From Sulfurospirillum sp. UBA4058 (GTDB lineage Bacteria; Campylobacterota; Campylobacteria; Campylobacterales; Sulfurospirillaceae), in assembly GCA_002382085.1 (NCBI GenBank), contig DFZK01000007.1, positions 156,006 to 220,005 on the forward strand: DNA of 64,000 nt. Reading direction: 5' to 3'. The notes under the pieces are model-generated. The model was given only the letters and a program-made list of their open reading frames with translations, searched no databases and was not told where the DNA came from. The position numbers and the translations under genes are program-made. Each line of letters opens with the position of its first letter. Position 1 is the first letter of the stretch. This document shows positions 53,138 to 61,932 of the stretch, piece by piece.

Positions 53138-53589
53138 CCGTCACGGTTTACACGATTGAAAAAAGTAGCGACAAATCACTCGACGCGCTAGCGTCGGAGT
53201 ATATCAAAATGATTTCGCGCTTTGCCAAAGCGCAAGAGATCAAGATCTTTAATAAACACATAGCCTTAGCACAAACCATCGGAGAAAAAGAAGCGAAAGC
53301 TTCCTATACGAAAGCGTACGAGCCTTTTTTAAAAGGGTATAACATTGCTTTAGACGTACAAGGAACGCACGTCGATAGCGAAACGTTCAGCCTTTTTTTT
53401 GATGAAGACGTCCATATTAATTTTTTTATCGGAGGTGCATTCGGTTTTGATGAGGCTTTTTTGGGGCAAACTCAAAAGATTATAAGTTTAAGTAGATTAA
53501 CATATGCGCACAAAATTGCGAAGGTGGTTTTATTTGAACAGATTTATCGGGGATTGTGCATAAAAAACAACCATCCCTATCATAAATAG
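53134..53589 (+). CDS. rlmH: 23S rRNA (pseudouridine1915-N3)-methyltransferase RlmH
   Basis: A 151-aa SPOUT methyltransferase. The trefoil-knot C-terminus FFIGGAFGFDEAF and SRLTYAHKIAKVVLFEQIYRG...NNHPYHK is diagnostic. It methylates pseudouridine 1915 of helix 69 in assembled ribosomes. Start ATG overlaps accD by ATGA. Confidence 0.96.
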   Translation: MTVTVYTIEKSSDKSLDALASEYIKMISRFAKAQEIKIFNKHIALAQTIGEKEAKASYTKAYEPFLKGYNIALDVQGTHVDSETFSLFFDEDVHINFFIGGAFGFDEAFLGQTQKIISLSRLTYAHKIAKVVLFEQIYRGLCIKNNHPYHK

Positions 53590-53630
53590 TCGATTATAAT
53601 GCAGGGCAACTTTTCTAAAGGAAATAAAGG

Positions 53631-53990
53631 ATGAGAGAGAACGAGTTAAAGCATTTTGAGGATCTTCTAAAAGAAAGAAAGGTTCAAATCAAAAAAAACA
53701 TCGAAGATTCCATGCGTGAGATTGACGATCTCAAAGACAGTGAAGTCGGAGATGAAGCCGATCATGCCTCCGTCAGTACCGATCGTATGATCGAACAAGC
53801 GATTAGTACGCAACAAATGAAAGAGTTGAACGAAATTGAATTTGCACTCAATAAAATTCGCAACGGTACGTACGGTATTTGCGAAATGTGCGAAGAAGAG
53901 ATCGGATTTCAGCGTCTTAAAGTCAAACCTCATGCGAGGTATTGTATCGTATGCCGTGAAATTATAGAGAAGTCGGCAAAAAATAAATAA
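53631..53990 (+). CDS. dksA: DksA/TraR-family zinc-finger protein
   Basis: A 119-aa protein: N-terminal coiled coil with the tip acidic region EVGDEADHAS, then a C4 zinc finger (CEMCEEEIGFQRL, ending YCIVC). DksA binds the RNA polymerase secondary channel and works with ppGpp. It is shorter than E. coli DksA (151 aa) at the N-terminus. SD AAAGGAAATAAAGG. Confidence 0.93.
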   Translation: MRENELKHFEDLLKERKVQIKKNIEDSMREIDDLKDSEVGDEADHASVSTDRMIEQAISTQQMKELNEIEFALNKIRNGTYGICEMCEEEIGFQRLKVKPHARYCIVCREIIEKSAKNK

Positions 53991-54020
53991 ACGAGAAAAT
54001 TATTCTAAAAGTAGGAACAG

Positions 54021-55031
54021 ATGGGCATTAAACGTTATATCCTTTTATCACTGATTTATATGGTGGCTCTTGGGCTTTACGTATATAGCTTTAGCGCTGA
54101 AAGCTATGCGCTGACGCTTTTGGGAGTCTCTTTAAACTTACCGGTGGCATTATGGATTACGCTTCCCGTATTGGTTCTCGTTTTAGGATCGATCGTTCAT
54201 CTCGTTTTCTATAATTTCAAAGATTTTCTCTACAAACGCGCTCTCAAAAAAGATTTTGAGTTGTTTCAAGAAGCGGCTAAAAATCGTATTTTAGGCGAAG
54301 AAGTAACGCATAATTATAAAACGGACGGATTCAAATTTGCCGGACGCGTATTGAGTTGTATGCGATTTGATCCGACCTTACCGACCTCGTTTATCGAAGA
54401 AGAGGTTGCAAAAGCGTGTGCGTTGGCGGTGAGCATCGAAAACGGCAATTACGAAGATATGAAAAAATACCGTTTAGCGAAAACCAATCCTTTGGTCGTA
54501 AAAAATACGATCAATCGATTGGTCGTAGAGCCGAAATTCGCAACGGAAGTTTTGAAAAATTGCAAAGACCTTCAAAGCGAATTGTGCCAAAAAGCCTATA
54601 ACGCTCTTTTAAATTTTGCAAGTTTTAACGAAATTAAACGCTACGATTTTGCTACCGATAAAAAAGCGTTTCGTCGTATGATGGAGCGTTATTTGGATGC
54701 GGACGATAGTTTCGATATGGATTTGAAATCCATCGAAGATATGCTCGATCAATGCGAAGCGGACAGAATCGATTACTTAGACCTTGCACGTGAAATTAAA
54801 GCCAAACTCTCTCCCGATGCGTTAATCGCCTTGTTCGAAAAATTGTACAATACCAAAGGAAGCGTTGCAGCCGATGCGTATTTGTATGTTTTATACGATC
54901 TTCAAATGATCGATAAAATCCGTGAGATTCTGGTCAATTCCGATCGTGACGAGTTTGTTCGCTTTAAAACCGTCCTTTTCTTAAGGGATAACGCTAAAAG
55001 CATTGATATTGACGCCTTTCTTCGCGTATGA
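54021..55031 (+). CDS. membrane-anchored helical protein of unknown function (336 aa)
   Basis: Two membrane helices at the N-terminus (about residues 6-25 and 40-64) are followed by ~270 mostly helical cytoplasmic residues (ALKKDFELFQEAAKNRILGEE..., DDSFDMDLKSIEDMLDQCEADRIDYLDLA). It lies between dksA and dus, as does an unnamed membrane protein in C. jejuni as I recall, and overlaps dus by 4 nt. No catalytic motif recognised. Confidence 0.82.
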   Translation: MGIKRYILLSLIYMVALGLYVYSFSAESYALTLLGVSLNLPVALWITLPVLVLVLGSIVHLVFYNFKDFLYKRALKKDFELFQEAAKNRILGEEVTHNYKTDGFKFAGRVLSCMRFDPTLPTSFIEEEVAKACALAVSIENGNYEDMKKYRLAKTNPLVVKNTINRLVVEPKFATEVLKNCKDLQSELCQKAYNALLNFASFNEIKRYDFATDKKAFRRMMERYLDADDSFDMDLKSIEDMLDQCEADRIDYLDLAREIKAKLSPDALIALFEKLYNTKGSVAADAYLYVLYDLQMIDKIREILVNSDRDEFVRFKTVLFLRDNAKSIDIDAFLRV

Positions 55032-55975
55032 GTTATGAGATAGATTTTGAGCAAGGCATTTTAGCCCTTGCTCCGCTTGCCGGTTTTACCGATCTTCCGT
55101 TTCGCTCCGTCGTCAAAAAGTTCGGCGCGGACGTGACTTTTTCCGAAATGATCAGTGCCAACGCTTTAAAACATCATTCGGCAAAAACGTTTAAAATGCT
55201 GACGAAATCGCCCTTAGAGATACCCTATATCGTACAGATTGCCGGCTCGGATTTAGCCGTGATTAAAGAAGCGGTTTTAATGCTAAACGATATCGACGGT
55301 ATCGACGGTATCGATCTTAATTGCGGTTGCCCCGTCCCTAAAGTCGTTTCCCAAGAGGCGGGCTCGTCATTACTGCTCAATCTTCCGCACATGCAAAAAA
55401 TCCTCGAGACGATCAAGACGCATTCGAACAAACGCTATACCAGTGCTAAAGTTCGTTTAGGGTTTAATACGAAAATCCCCGAAACGATTGCCAAAGCCTG
55501 CGAAGAGGCGGGAGTGGATTTTATCAGCATTCACGGCAGAACGCGTTCGGGCGGCTACAAAGCGGAAGTGGATTACGAAGCGATCGCGCGGGCACGTGCT
55601 TCCGTTCGTATCCCCGTCATTGCCAACGGCGACATTACCGACTACGAAAAAGCTTTACATGTAAAGCAGTTAACGGGTTGTCAAAGCTTGATGATCGGGC
55701 GCGGAGCCGTCGGCAATCCGTGGATTTTTTACCAAATCAAACACGCACTGCCTTTTGTCGATAAAACGAAAATTTTGGAGATCGTCTCCGAGCATTTCGA
55801 TGCGATGATCGACGTTTACGGCAAGCAAGGCGTTTCGCTTTTTCGCAAGCATTTACACACCTATTCTAAAGGTTTTCGGGAAGCTTCGGAATTTCGCGAC
55901 CGCGTCAATCGTATCGACGACGTTGGCGAGATGCGTGAAGCTATTGACTTTTTCTTTACAAATGCACTATCATAA
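55028..55975 (+). CDS. dus: tRNA-dihydrouridine synthase
   Basis: A 315-aa FMN-dependent TIM-barrel enzyme reducing uridines in tRNA D-loops. LAPLAGFTDLPFR at the start, the catalytic Cys in DLNCGCPVPKV, then HGRTRSGGY and GRGAVGNPW. DusB-like, but subtype is uncertain. The codons before the active site contain a perfect 9-bp tandem repeat (ATCGACGGT twice, 55292-55309), giving IDGIDGID. A TTACATGTAA copy lies at 55655 (LHVK). Confidence 0.93.
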   Translation: MSYEIDFEQGILALAPLAGFTDLPFRSVVKKFGADVTFSEMISANALKHHSAKTFKMLTKSPLEIPYIVQIAGSDLAVIKEAVLMLNDIDGIDGIDLNCGCPVPKVVSQEAGSSLLLNLPHMQKILETIKTHSNKRYTSAKVRLGFNTKIPETIAKACEEAGVDFISIHGRTRSGGYKAEVDYEAIARARASVRIPVIANGDITDYEKALHVKQLTGCQSLMIGRGAVGNPWIFYQIKHALPFVDKTKILEIVSEHFDAMIDVYGKQGVSLFRKHLHTYSKGFREASEFRDRVNRIDDVGEMREAIDFFFTNALS

Positions 55976-55978
55976 GGA

Positions 55979-55999
55979 TTCGTTAGCGTAAAAACTCTT
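55979..55999. repeat. leader segment shared with the fliN upstream region
   Basis: TTCGTTAGCGT followed directly by AAAAACTCTT recurs at 60554-60582, where the same two blocks are separated by eight bases (GATAAAGC). Here it is in the 35-nt leader of the GGDEF gene. Confidence 0.4.
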
Positions 56000-56010
56000 T
56001 AGGAAGAGCT

Positions 56011-58077
56011 ATGTTACAGGGATTACGAGCACGTAGTATTGTACTGAGTATCGTAGCTTTTCTTATTTTAGGTAGTATTAGCCTCGCATTTACGTATCAA
56101 TTGACGCGGGATTTACGCGTGACGTTCGGTGAAAAATACGCGATCGAGCATGCCCTTCGACACAGTCAACGCATTGCCGATATGCTTGACCTCAATATTC
56201 GCCTAGCCGAACATGCTACGACTTCGGATGCTTTGCACCGATGGTTGTCGAACGAGTCTGACGAAACGGCGAAAAAAGAAAGTCTAAAACTTCTTAACGA
56301 CGCGCTTCGCATTGCGAAAGCCGATAGCTGGTTTGTTGCCTTCTCAGGCAGCGAGCACTTCTACTACGAAGATATTAACCGCACGTATCAAGCCTTTCAA
56401 CCGCTGAAAAAGCTCTCCTCTTCCCATACGAACGACGGATGGTTTTACCATACGATACGCTCTTCAGATACTTTCAATTTGAATATCGACTACGACGAAG
56501 CGGTCAAAGCGACGAAATTGTGGATGAATATTCTTGTTCGAAACGAACAAAACGCTGTGGGCGTTACGGGATTCGGGATTGATCTTGCACAATTTATCGA
56601 TGCGTACGTCTTGACGAAAAGTCAAGGATTTCAAGCGATTATTTTAAATAAACAAGGCGCAATTCTTGGACATCCCGACTCTAGCAAAGTCACGCATAAC
56701 GTTCATACGAGCGCGTCGAATACGTGGAAAACTATTTGGCCGTATCTTGATGCGAAGAGCCAAAAAGAGCTTCGCCGTTACATGCAAGAGCTTCCTTCTC
56801 ATGCTTCGGATGTTTTTACATGTAAATTACGATACGACGGGAAAGAGTATACGGTGGCATTAGCCTATATGCCTTACGTCGATTGGATAGGGCTTTCGAT
56901 GGTCGACGTGAGTACGCTTTTAACACTGTACGATATGCGTCTGGCATTTACGGTGTTGATCGTTTTGGGGTGTTTGAGTGCTTGGATCGCTTATGTTCTC
57001 TCTCAGTCGTACCTTTTGACCCCGATTCGCCATCTTAGCTCCGTTGTGAAAGCCGTGTGTACGGGCGATTATACGCAAAGAGCTCCGTTGGATAAAGAAA
57101 CCGACGAACTCTCGACGTTAAGTCGTGACGTCAATGCTATGATCGATATGGTGCAAGAAGCTCAAAGTGCGGCAATTCAAAGGTATCGTTGGTTGGCGGA
57201 AAATTCGCATGACGTGATTTGGGTCATGGGCGTAGACGGAAAATTCGTTTATGTGAGCCCTTCCGTTAAAAGATTACGCGGGTTTAGCGCGGAAGAGGTG
57301 ATGGAGCAGTCCTTTGAAGAAGTCATTTGCGAAAGCTCTAGGCAAACGGTTTTGCATCTCATGCAAATGGCGATTCTGGAAGTCTCTAACGGGGCAACTC
57401 CCGATGCTAAAACCGTTTTAGTCGAACAACCGTGCAAAGACGGTTCGACGGTATGGACCGAAGTCAATGCCCGCTTAGCGATCAATCCCAAAGACGGTTC
57501 GATGCAGTTTATCGGCATTACGCGCGATATTACGGAACGTTTGGCGGCGGAAGAAGAGATCAAAAAATTGGCGTTTTACGATCCTTTGACGCATCTTGCC
57601 AACCGAAGGCTTTTTGTGGACAGGCTTGAAAATACGCTAGGGGTGTGCCAAAGAGAACATACATTCGCAAGCGTGATTTTCCTTGACTTGGACAATTTTA
57701 AACCTTTGAACGATAGGTACGGACACCAAGCGGGCGATGAACTCCTGATCGAGGTTGCGCATCGCTTGAGGGCAACGGTTCGCACGACGGATACCGTAGG
57801 ACGTTTCGGCGGAGACGAATTTGTGATTTTAGTGACGCAATTAGGCTCTTCTCACGAGGATGCTTTGAACACGCTCACGCGCATAGCGCATGAAATCGCC
57901 GCGCTTATCGCACAACCTTACCCGCTTTCATCGATCGAGTATACGCTTAGCGCCAGCATCGGCGTCTTGCTTTTTAATGAGCGTCAACACGACGCAAAAA
58001 CAATTCTTGACGAAGCCGATAGCGTGATGTATCGGGCAAAAGATGCCGGAAAAGCATGCGTGGTCGTCCAAGGATAG
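56011..58077 (+). CDS. Cache-HAMP-PAS-GGDEF diguanylate cyclase
   Basis: A 688-aa membrane sensor. The first helix is near residues 9-31, a periplasmic Cache-like region spans ~32-305, and the second helix is ~308-332 (LAFTVLIVLGCLSAWIAYVL). HAMP follows at ~333-385, PAS at ~393-510 (ENSHDVIWVMGVDGKFVYVS, GITRDITERLAAEEE) and GGDEF at ~520-688. The active site GRFGGDEFVIL is intact and RTTD five residues ahead is a consensus inhibitory I-site. No EAL domain. It should make c-di-GMP in response to a periplasmic signal. AGGAAGAGCT precedes the ATG. Confidence 0.93.
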   Translation: MLQGLRARSIVLSIVAFLILGSISLAFTYQLTRDLRVTFGEKYAIEHALRHSQRIADMLDLNIRLAEHATTSDALHRWLSNESDETAKKESLKLLNDALRIAKADSWFVAFSGSEHFYYEDINRTYQAFQPLKKLSSSHTNDGWFYHTIRSSDTFNLNIDYDEAVKATKLWMNILVRNEQNAVGVTGFGIDLAQFIDAYVLTKSQGFQAIILNKQGAILGHPDSSKVTHNVHTSASNTWKTIWPYLDAKSQKELRRYMQELPSHASDVFTCKLRYDGKEYTVALAYMPYVDWIGLSMVDVSTLLTLYDMRLAFTVLIVLGCLSAWIAYVLSQSYLLTPIRHLSSVVKAVCTGDYTQRAPLDKETDELSTLSRDVNAMIDMVQEAQSAAIQRYRWLAENSHDVIWVMGVDGKFVYVSPSVKRLRGFSAEEVMEQSFEEVICESSRQTVLHLMQMAILEVSNGATPDAKTVLVEQPCKDGSTVWTEVNARLAINPKDGSMQFIGITRDITERLAAEEEIKKLAFYDPLTHLANRRLFVDRLENTLGVCQREHTFASVIFLDLDNFKPLNDRYGHQAGDELLIEVAHRLRATVRTTDTVGRFGGDEFVILVTQLGSSHEDALNTLTRIAHEIAALIAQPYPLSSIEYTLSASIGVLLFNERQHDAKTILDEADSVMYRAKDAGKACVVVQG

Positions 58078-58078
58078 G

Positions 58079-58432
58079 TCAATATCCGTCGTCAAAACCG
58101 CGTGTTTTATGTTTCTCTTTTTTATAGCTACCGCGATACTTCTCTTTTTCCAACAAGTTAGCCTCTTTTAAAAGACGTTTGTGTGCGGCTTCTTTATCGG
58201 CGTTTTGGGTTTCTATCGTCGAGGCGACAAGATTGGCGTAAGCTTCGAGCGTATGGGTATAGGTAGAATCAAGCCGAACGGCTTCAACTTTTTGTAAGGT
58301 TTTGAGGCTTTTTTGCGCACGTTTGACAAAGAGATCGTAGTCGAAGCCTTCGTTCTTGAGAGCACTGACGCAACTGCCCAAAAAACGCTCTAACGCACGA
58401 ATGTATTTGACTCTGGCTTCTTTATCGTTCAT
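58079..58432 (-). CDS. unknown charged protein (117 aa)
   Basis: A 117-aa helical Lys/Glu/Ala-rich protein (MNDKEARVKYIRALERFL...) with a basic C-terminal tail (KYRGSYKKEKHKTRGFDDGY). ATG 58432 overlaps the AEC-transporter stop by ATGA, marking it as the last gene of the fliN-fliO-AEC string. A longer frame to 58543 would run inside the transporter gene. No family recognised; convergent with the GGDEF gene. Confidence 0.72.
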   Translation of the reverse strand: MNDKEARVKYIRALERFLGSCVSALKNEGFDYDLFVKRAQKSLKTLQKVEAVRLDSTYTHTLEAYANLVASTIETQNADKEAAHKRLLKEANLLEKEKYRGSYKKEKHKTRGFDDGY

Positions 58433-59355
58433 GGAAGATTCACGATATTTAAAAAGTGCAACAATTGGCTCACGAGAATAAAAAACGGAATAAACACCAA
58501 AGAGGTCATAAAGACGAGCATCGTCACGTCGAGCGGCTTGCATTCGTACAGAGCCGCCAAATTGACGTTGGTAACGGCAAGCGGAACGATTAATTCTAAA
58601 AAGATTAACGTTGAGACCATCGGTTCCAAATCAAGAGCGTAAAATAAAATAGCACCCGCAATCAGCGGCGTTAGCAAAAACTTAATGATTCCGACATGTA
58701 AGACCAGTTTGACGTTCATGCTTTTGAGGCGAATGTTATACAGGTACATACCGAATACGATCAATTGAATAACCATCGTACAATACGCCCCCATCTCCAT
58801 GGAACGCATCAGTGCCGGATGAAAACGCACGCCGGAAAAATTAAGGATCAACGCCAAAAACGCAAACCAAATGACGGGAAGTTTGACAATATTGAAAAGC
58901 GACTCTTTGATGCTAAAATTGCCGCGTGAATAAAAAAAGACGCCGAGCGTATAAACGATAAAAACGTTGCTAATATTGATCATACTGGTATAAATAATGG
59001 ACGCATCTCCAAAAAGAGCGATTCCTAAGGGAATACCTAAATTGCCGGTATTGCCGATAATAACGCAAATCGTAACGATAGATTTTTCTTTGATATCGGT
59101 AAAAAAAAGACGTGCGATAGCAAAACTCACAAGAACGCAAAACAGAGAAATCGCTACATACCAAAACGGCACTTGAAGCAAGGAAAGATCGATCGGGCGT
59201 GAAGAGAGTCCCCAAAAAGAGAGCATCGGCTGTAAAAAGTAGATGGAAAGTAGCACCATGCCTTTTTCGTTCATCTCTTCTTTGAGCACTTTTTTGGACA
59301 TAAATCCTAACAGGATAAAGGCGTAAATCGACAGAATAGAGATAGCAATCGTCAT
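58429..59355 (-). CDS. AEC-family transporter (paralogue 1)
   Basis: A 308-aa integral membrane protein with about ten helices of the auxin-efflux-carrier/malate-permease type. The family's NTGNLGIPLGIALFG and FLELIVPLAVTNVNLAALY are conserved. Substrates in this family are organic anions, but none can be assigned here. It aligns without gaps to the AEC protein at 62213-63139. It follows the FliO-like gene by 6 nt, so it may share the fliN transcript. Confidence 0.88.
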   Translation of the reverse strand: MTIAISILSIYAFILLGFMSKKVLKEEMNEKGMVLLSIYFLQPMLSFWGLSSRPIDLSLLQVPFWYVAISLFCVLVSFAIARLFFTDIKEKSIVTICVIIGNTGNLGIPLGIALFGDASIIYTSMINISNVFIVYTLGVFFYSRGNFSIKESLFNIVKLPVIWFAFLALILNFSGVRFHPALMRSMEMGAYCTMVIQLIVFGMYLYNIRLKSMNVKLVLHVGIIKFLLTPLIAGAILFYALDLEPMVSTLIFLELIVPLAVTNVNLAALYECKPLDVTMLVFMTSLVFIPFFILVSQLLHFLNIVNLP

Positions 59356-59361
59356 TGAGGC

Positions 59362-60228
59362 TTAATGCTCTGCCTCTTCAAAAGGAGGGTAATCCGCTGA
59401 AGCTTTATTTTTATAGGTACTGAGTTTATTGTCTTGCAGTTTCAAGTAGTCGTCCAAACGTCTACGATTTTCCTCGAAGACTTTTTCAAAATCATTGTCG
59501 TCCTTGACTTCGCCGTTTTGAAATTTTTCCAACAAAACGTTGGTATTTCCGGTCATTACTAAATATCGGATACTGCCGTATTCAAACAACACAACGCTGT
59601 TTTGCGGATCGAGTTGTTTTTTGTGCAGTAAATTGACTTCTTGTCCTACGCCCGTTTTAGGGTTAAAGAGCCAAGATTTTCCCGCTCCACCGCTTTTTGC
59701 GGGACGAATCGTCCGTACGCCGATACGGCGTTTGATCCAAAACATCAACGCGATCAAGAAGAGTAAAACGATAATGACGACGATATAGCGCGTATCGATG
59801 AGGTCGCTTGTCGGGCTAGAAGACGAAGGGGCAAGCGCGGAGGAGGCTTCGGTATCGGACGCTTTGGCTTGCATGATGCTTCCGCGAATACGAAGACCAA
59901 AACCGTCGACGGTTTTTGACGCAACGACGCTGATGCGTTTATCGCTTTTGAGCACTACTTTAAGGGCATTGTTTTTTTCCGGAATCATCACGAGTTCTTG
60001 AATAATCGCCGAGTTGATACTCTTCTCGATCATCTTGTCGTAACCCAAATCGTTAATCGTCAAGGTAATCGAAGAGGCATCGTTTTTTTGCGAAATACTG
60101 CCTTCATGCGGTGCGTCAAACGAGAGCATGACGTCGACGCGATCGCTTCTTTCGTAGACGTTGTAAGTTAAAAGGTTGGAAGCGCAAAGCCAAGAGGAAA
60201 GAGCAAATAGAACGTATAAAAGTCTCAT
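59362..60228 (-). CDS. fliO: FliO-like flagellar export protein
   Basis: A 288-aa protein: signal-like N-terminus, a beta-rich periplasmic AMIN-like part (~25-115), a Ser/Ala linker, one membrane helix (~148-165), and a basic cytoplasmic domain (WIKRRIGVRTIRPAK, NPKTGVGQEVNLLHKKQL). FliO is poorly conserved. The call rests on topology and on direct coupling (ATGA) to fliN, and a membrane gene follows fliN in C. jejuni as I recall. It is much longer than E. coli FliO (~120 aa). It helps assemble the FliPQR gate. Confidence 0.68.
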   Translation of the reverse strand: MRLLYVLFALSSWLCASNLLTYNVYERSDRVDVMLSFDAPHEGSISQKNDASSITLTINDLGYDKMIEKSINSAIIQELVMIPEKNNALKVVLKSDKRISVVASKTVDGFGLRIRGSIMQAKASDTEASSALAPSSSSPTSDLIDTRYIVVIIVLLFLIALMFWIKRRIGVRTIRPAKSGGAGKSWLFNPKTGVGQEVNLLHKKQLDPQNSVVLFEYGSIRYLVMTGNTNVLLEKFQNGEVKDDNDFEKVFEENRRRLDDYLKLQDNKLSTYKNKASADYPPFEEAEH

Positions 60229-60536
60229 AGGCTCTCTTTTTTAAAGTATTGGATAACGGTTTTGGAGTCTAAAATCTCGTTGATACGAATGGCAAGGTTT
60301 TTTTCGTAAACCATGACTTCGCCTTTACCGAAAATCTTCCCGTTAATGTAGAGCTCGACGCTCTCTCCCGCAGGTTTTTCCAAGTCGATGACCGAGCCTT
60401 TTTCAAGTTTCAAAAGTCTTTGAATCGTGATATGCGTCGTCCCGAGCTCTGCTACGAAATCGACACTAATATCTAAAAGATTCTCAAATCCGGAGAGCAG
60501 TTTACGTGCGACGTACTCTTGATCGGCTGCGTCCAA
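60225..60536 (-). CDS. fliN: flagellar motor switch protein FliN
   Basis: A 103-aa FliN/SpoA-domain protein: LLDISVDFVAELGTTHITIQRLLKLEKGSVIDLEKPAGESV and LYINGKIFGKGEVMVYEKNLAIRI are the conserved core. It forms the C-ring base with FliM/FliG. The start is TTG at 60536 with AAAGGA 7 nt upstream, no ATG being available. A minus-strand TATAAT at 60606-60611 may be its -10. Confidence 0.93.
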   Translation of the reverse strand: MDAADQEYVARKLLSGFENLLDISVDFVAELGTTHITIQRLLKLEKGSVIDLEKPAGESVELYINGKIFGKGEVMVYEKNLAIRINEILDSKTVIQYFKKESL

Positions 60537-60553
60537 TGTTATTCCTTTGAAGC

Positions 60554-60582
60554 TTCGTTAGCGTGATAAAGCAAAAACTCTT
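60554..60582. repeat. second copy of the split leader repeat
   Basis: TTCGTTAGCGT (60554-60564) and AAAAACTCTT (60573-60582) as at 55979-55999, here with eight extra bases between. It lies in the fliN-xthA gap, antisense to the fliN leader. Confidence 0.35.
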
Positions 60583-60605
60583 CCAAAACCTTCGATAATG
60601 CTCTT

Positions 60606-60611
60606 ATTATA
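60606..60611 (-). promoter_or_regulatory. candidate -10 box for fliN
   Basis: The minus strand reads TATAAT 69 nt before the fliN TTG. The same site also reads TATAAT on the plus strand two bases over, so direction is not certain. No sigma28 or sigma54 pattern was seen. Confidence 0.4.
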
Positions 60612-60634
60612 ATGGATTTTGGTTAAAGTATCGA

Positions 60635-61399
60635 TTAAAGTTCGATGTCGATTCCGACGGGACAATGATCGGAGCCGTGTACGTCGGGCAAGATAAACGC
60701 GTCTTTGAGTCTTGGTACAAGCTCTTCGGAGATGAAAAAGTAGTCGATTCTCCAGCCGACGTTTCGCGCCCGTGCTCCGGCACGGTAAGACCACCACGAA
60801 TAGGCGTCTTTTCGATCGCCGTGAACGTGACGAAACGTGTCGACGTAGCCTACATGTAAAAGCATGTCGATCCATGCGCGCTCAATAGGTAAAAAGCCCG
60901 AAGTGTTTTCGTTGGCTTTGGGGTGTGCAAGGTCGATTTCGCGGTGGGCGGTGTTTACGTCGCCGCAAACGATGATGCTTTTGCCCTCGTGACGCAGCGT
61001 TTGCATGTGCTCTAAAAAGTCGGCGTAAAAGCGCATTTTGTGCGCGAGGCGTTCTTCGCTTTGTTGCCCGTTGGGAAAGTAGACGTTCAATAAAACCGTG
61101 TCGCCGAAACGGTGCTCCAAAATCCTCCCTTCTTCGGTATGATCGATCTGTAGGTCGGTTGAGGTATCCGCAAAAGGAATCCGCGAAAGGCTCATCGTCC
61201 CCGAATAGCCTTTTTTCTTGGCGGAGTTCACGTAATGGTGCGTGAGCGGATGTCGAAAAAGATCGGTCGGGATTTGTTCGTGTTCGGCTTTGATCTCTTG
61301 CAAGCATAAAATGTCGGGTTTGTAGGTATCGACCCACGAAAATGCCTTTTTCGAGGCGACGGCGCGAATGCCGTTAACGTTCCATGAAATCAGTTTCAT
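60635..61399 (-). CDS. xthA: exodeoxyribonuclease III
   Basis: A 254-aa AP endonuclease/3'-exonuclease of the EEP fold. MKLISWNVNGIRAV, LQEIKAE with the metal Glu, GDVNTAH, and SDHCPVGIDIEL with the catalytic Asp-His are in order. It cleaves abasic sites in base-excision repair. ATG follows AAAGGATTTTAG. Transcribed divergently from the ArsC-like gene. Confidence 0.96.
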   Translation of the reverse strand: MKLISWNVNGIRAVASKKAFSWVDTYKPDILCLQEIKAEHEQIPTDLFRHPLTHHYVNSAKKKGYSGTMSLSRIPFADTSTDLQIDHTEEGRILEHRFGDTVLLNVYFPNGQQSEERLAHKMRFYADFLEHMQTLRHEGKSIIVCGDVNTAHREIDLAHPKANENTSGFLPIERAWIDMLLHVGYVDTFRHVHGDRKDAYSWWSYRAGARARNVGWRIDYFFISEELVPRLKDAFILPDVHGSDHCPVGIDIEL

Positions 61400-61506
61400 C
61401 TAAAATCCTTTCGAAAAGCGTTGCGTATCTTAACACGCACTCTTTTAAAACGACCTATCGCGGCATACTATTTGCATAAACCTAGCACAAAGCTAAGGAG
61501 CGAAGT

Positions 61507-61932
61507 ATGGTCTTTACGCCTCAGAAACGAATCGTCTTTTACGAAAAAACGGGTTGCAGCGGTAATGCCCGCCAAAAGGCACTTTTACGCGAGTACGGGA
61601 TTGAGGTTGAGGTGCGTAGTCTGTTGGAAACTTCATGGGATAAACCGACGCTTGAAGCTTTTTTTGAAGGGCTTACGCCTCGCGAAATGCTCAATCCGTT
61701 TGCGCCGCAGTTGAAAGAGGGTACGTTTCAGCTTACGGATTATACGAAAGAGAGTCTCATCGAAGCGATGGTACGCACTCCGATTTTGATTCGCCGTCCG
61801 TTGCTTCAAATAGGTGATGTCAAGCTTTGCGGTTTTGACGTTGCGCGCTTGAACGAACTCTTACATGTTAGTATGCCCGTACCTGAAAATATCAATGCCT
61901 GTTTAAGCAGCGACGCATGCAACAATGCTTAG
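61507..61932 (+). CDS. ArsC/Spx-family protein, nitrogenase-associated (NifO-like) subtype
   Basis: A 141-aa thioredoxin-fold protein. IVFYEKTGCSGNARQKALL with a single Cys17 replaces the thioredoxin CxxC, and MVRTPILIRRPLL is the ArsC cis-Pro region. The FYEK-x-GC-x-x-N-x-RQK pattern resembles the group called nitrogenase-associated or NifO rather than true arsenate reductases. No nif or ars gene is nearby. SD AAGGAG. It overlaps the next ORF by 16 nt. Confidence 0.8.
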   Translation: MVFTPQKRIVFYEKTGCSGNARQKALLREYGIEVEVRSLLETSWDKPTLEAFFEGLTPREMLNPFAPQLKEGTFQLTDYTKESLIEAMVRTPILIRRPLLQIGDVKLCGFDVARLNELLHVSMPVPENINACLSSDACNNA

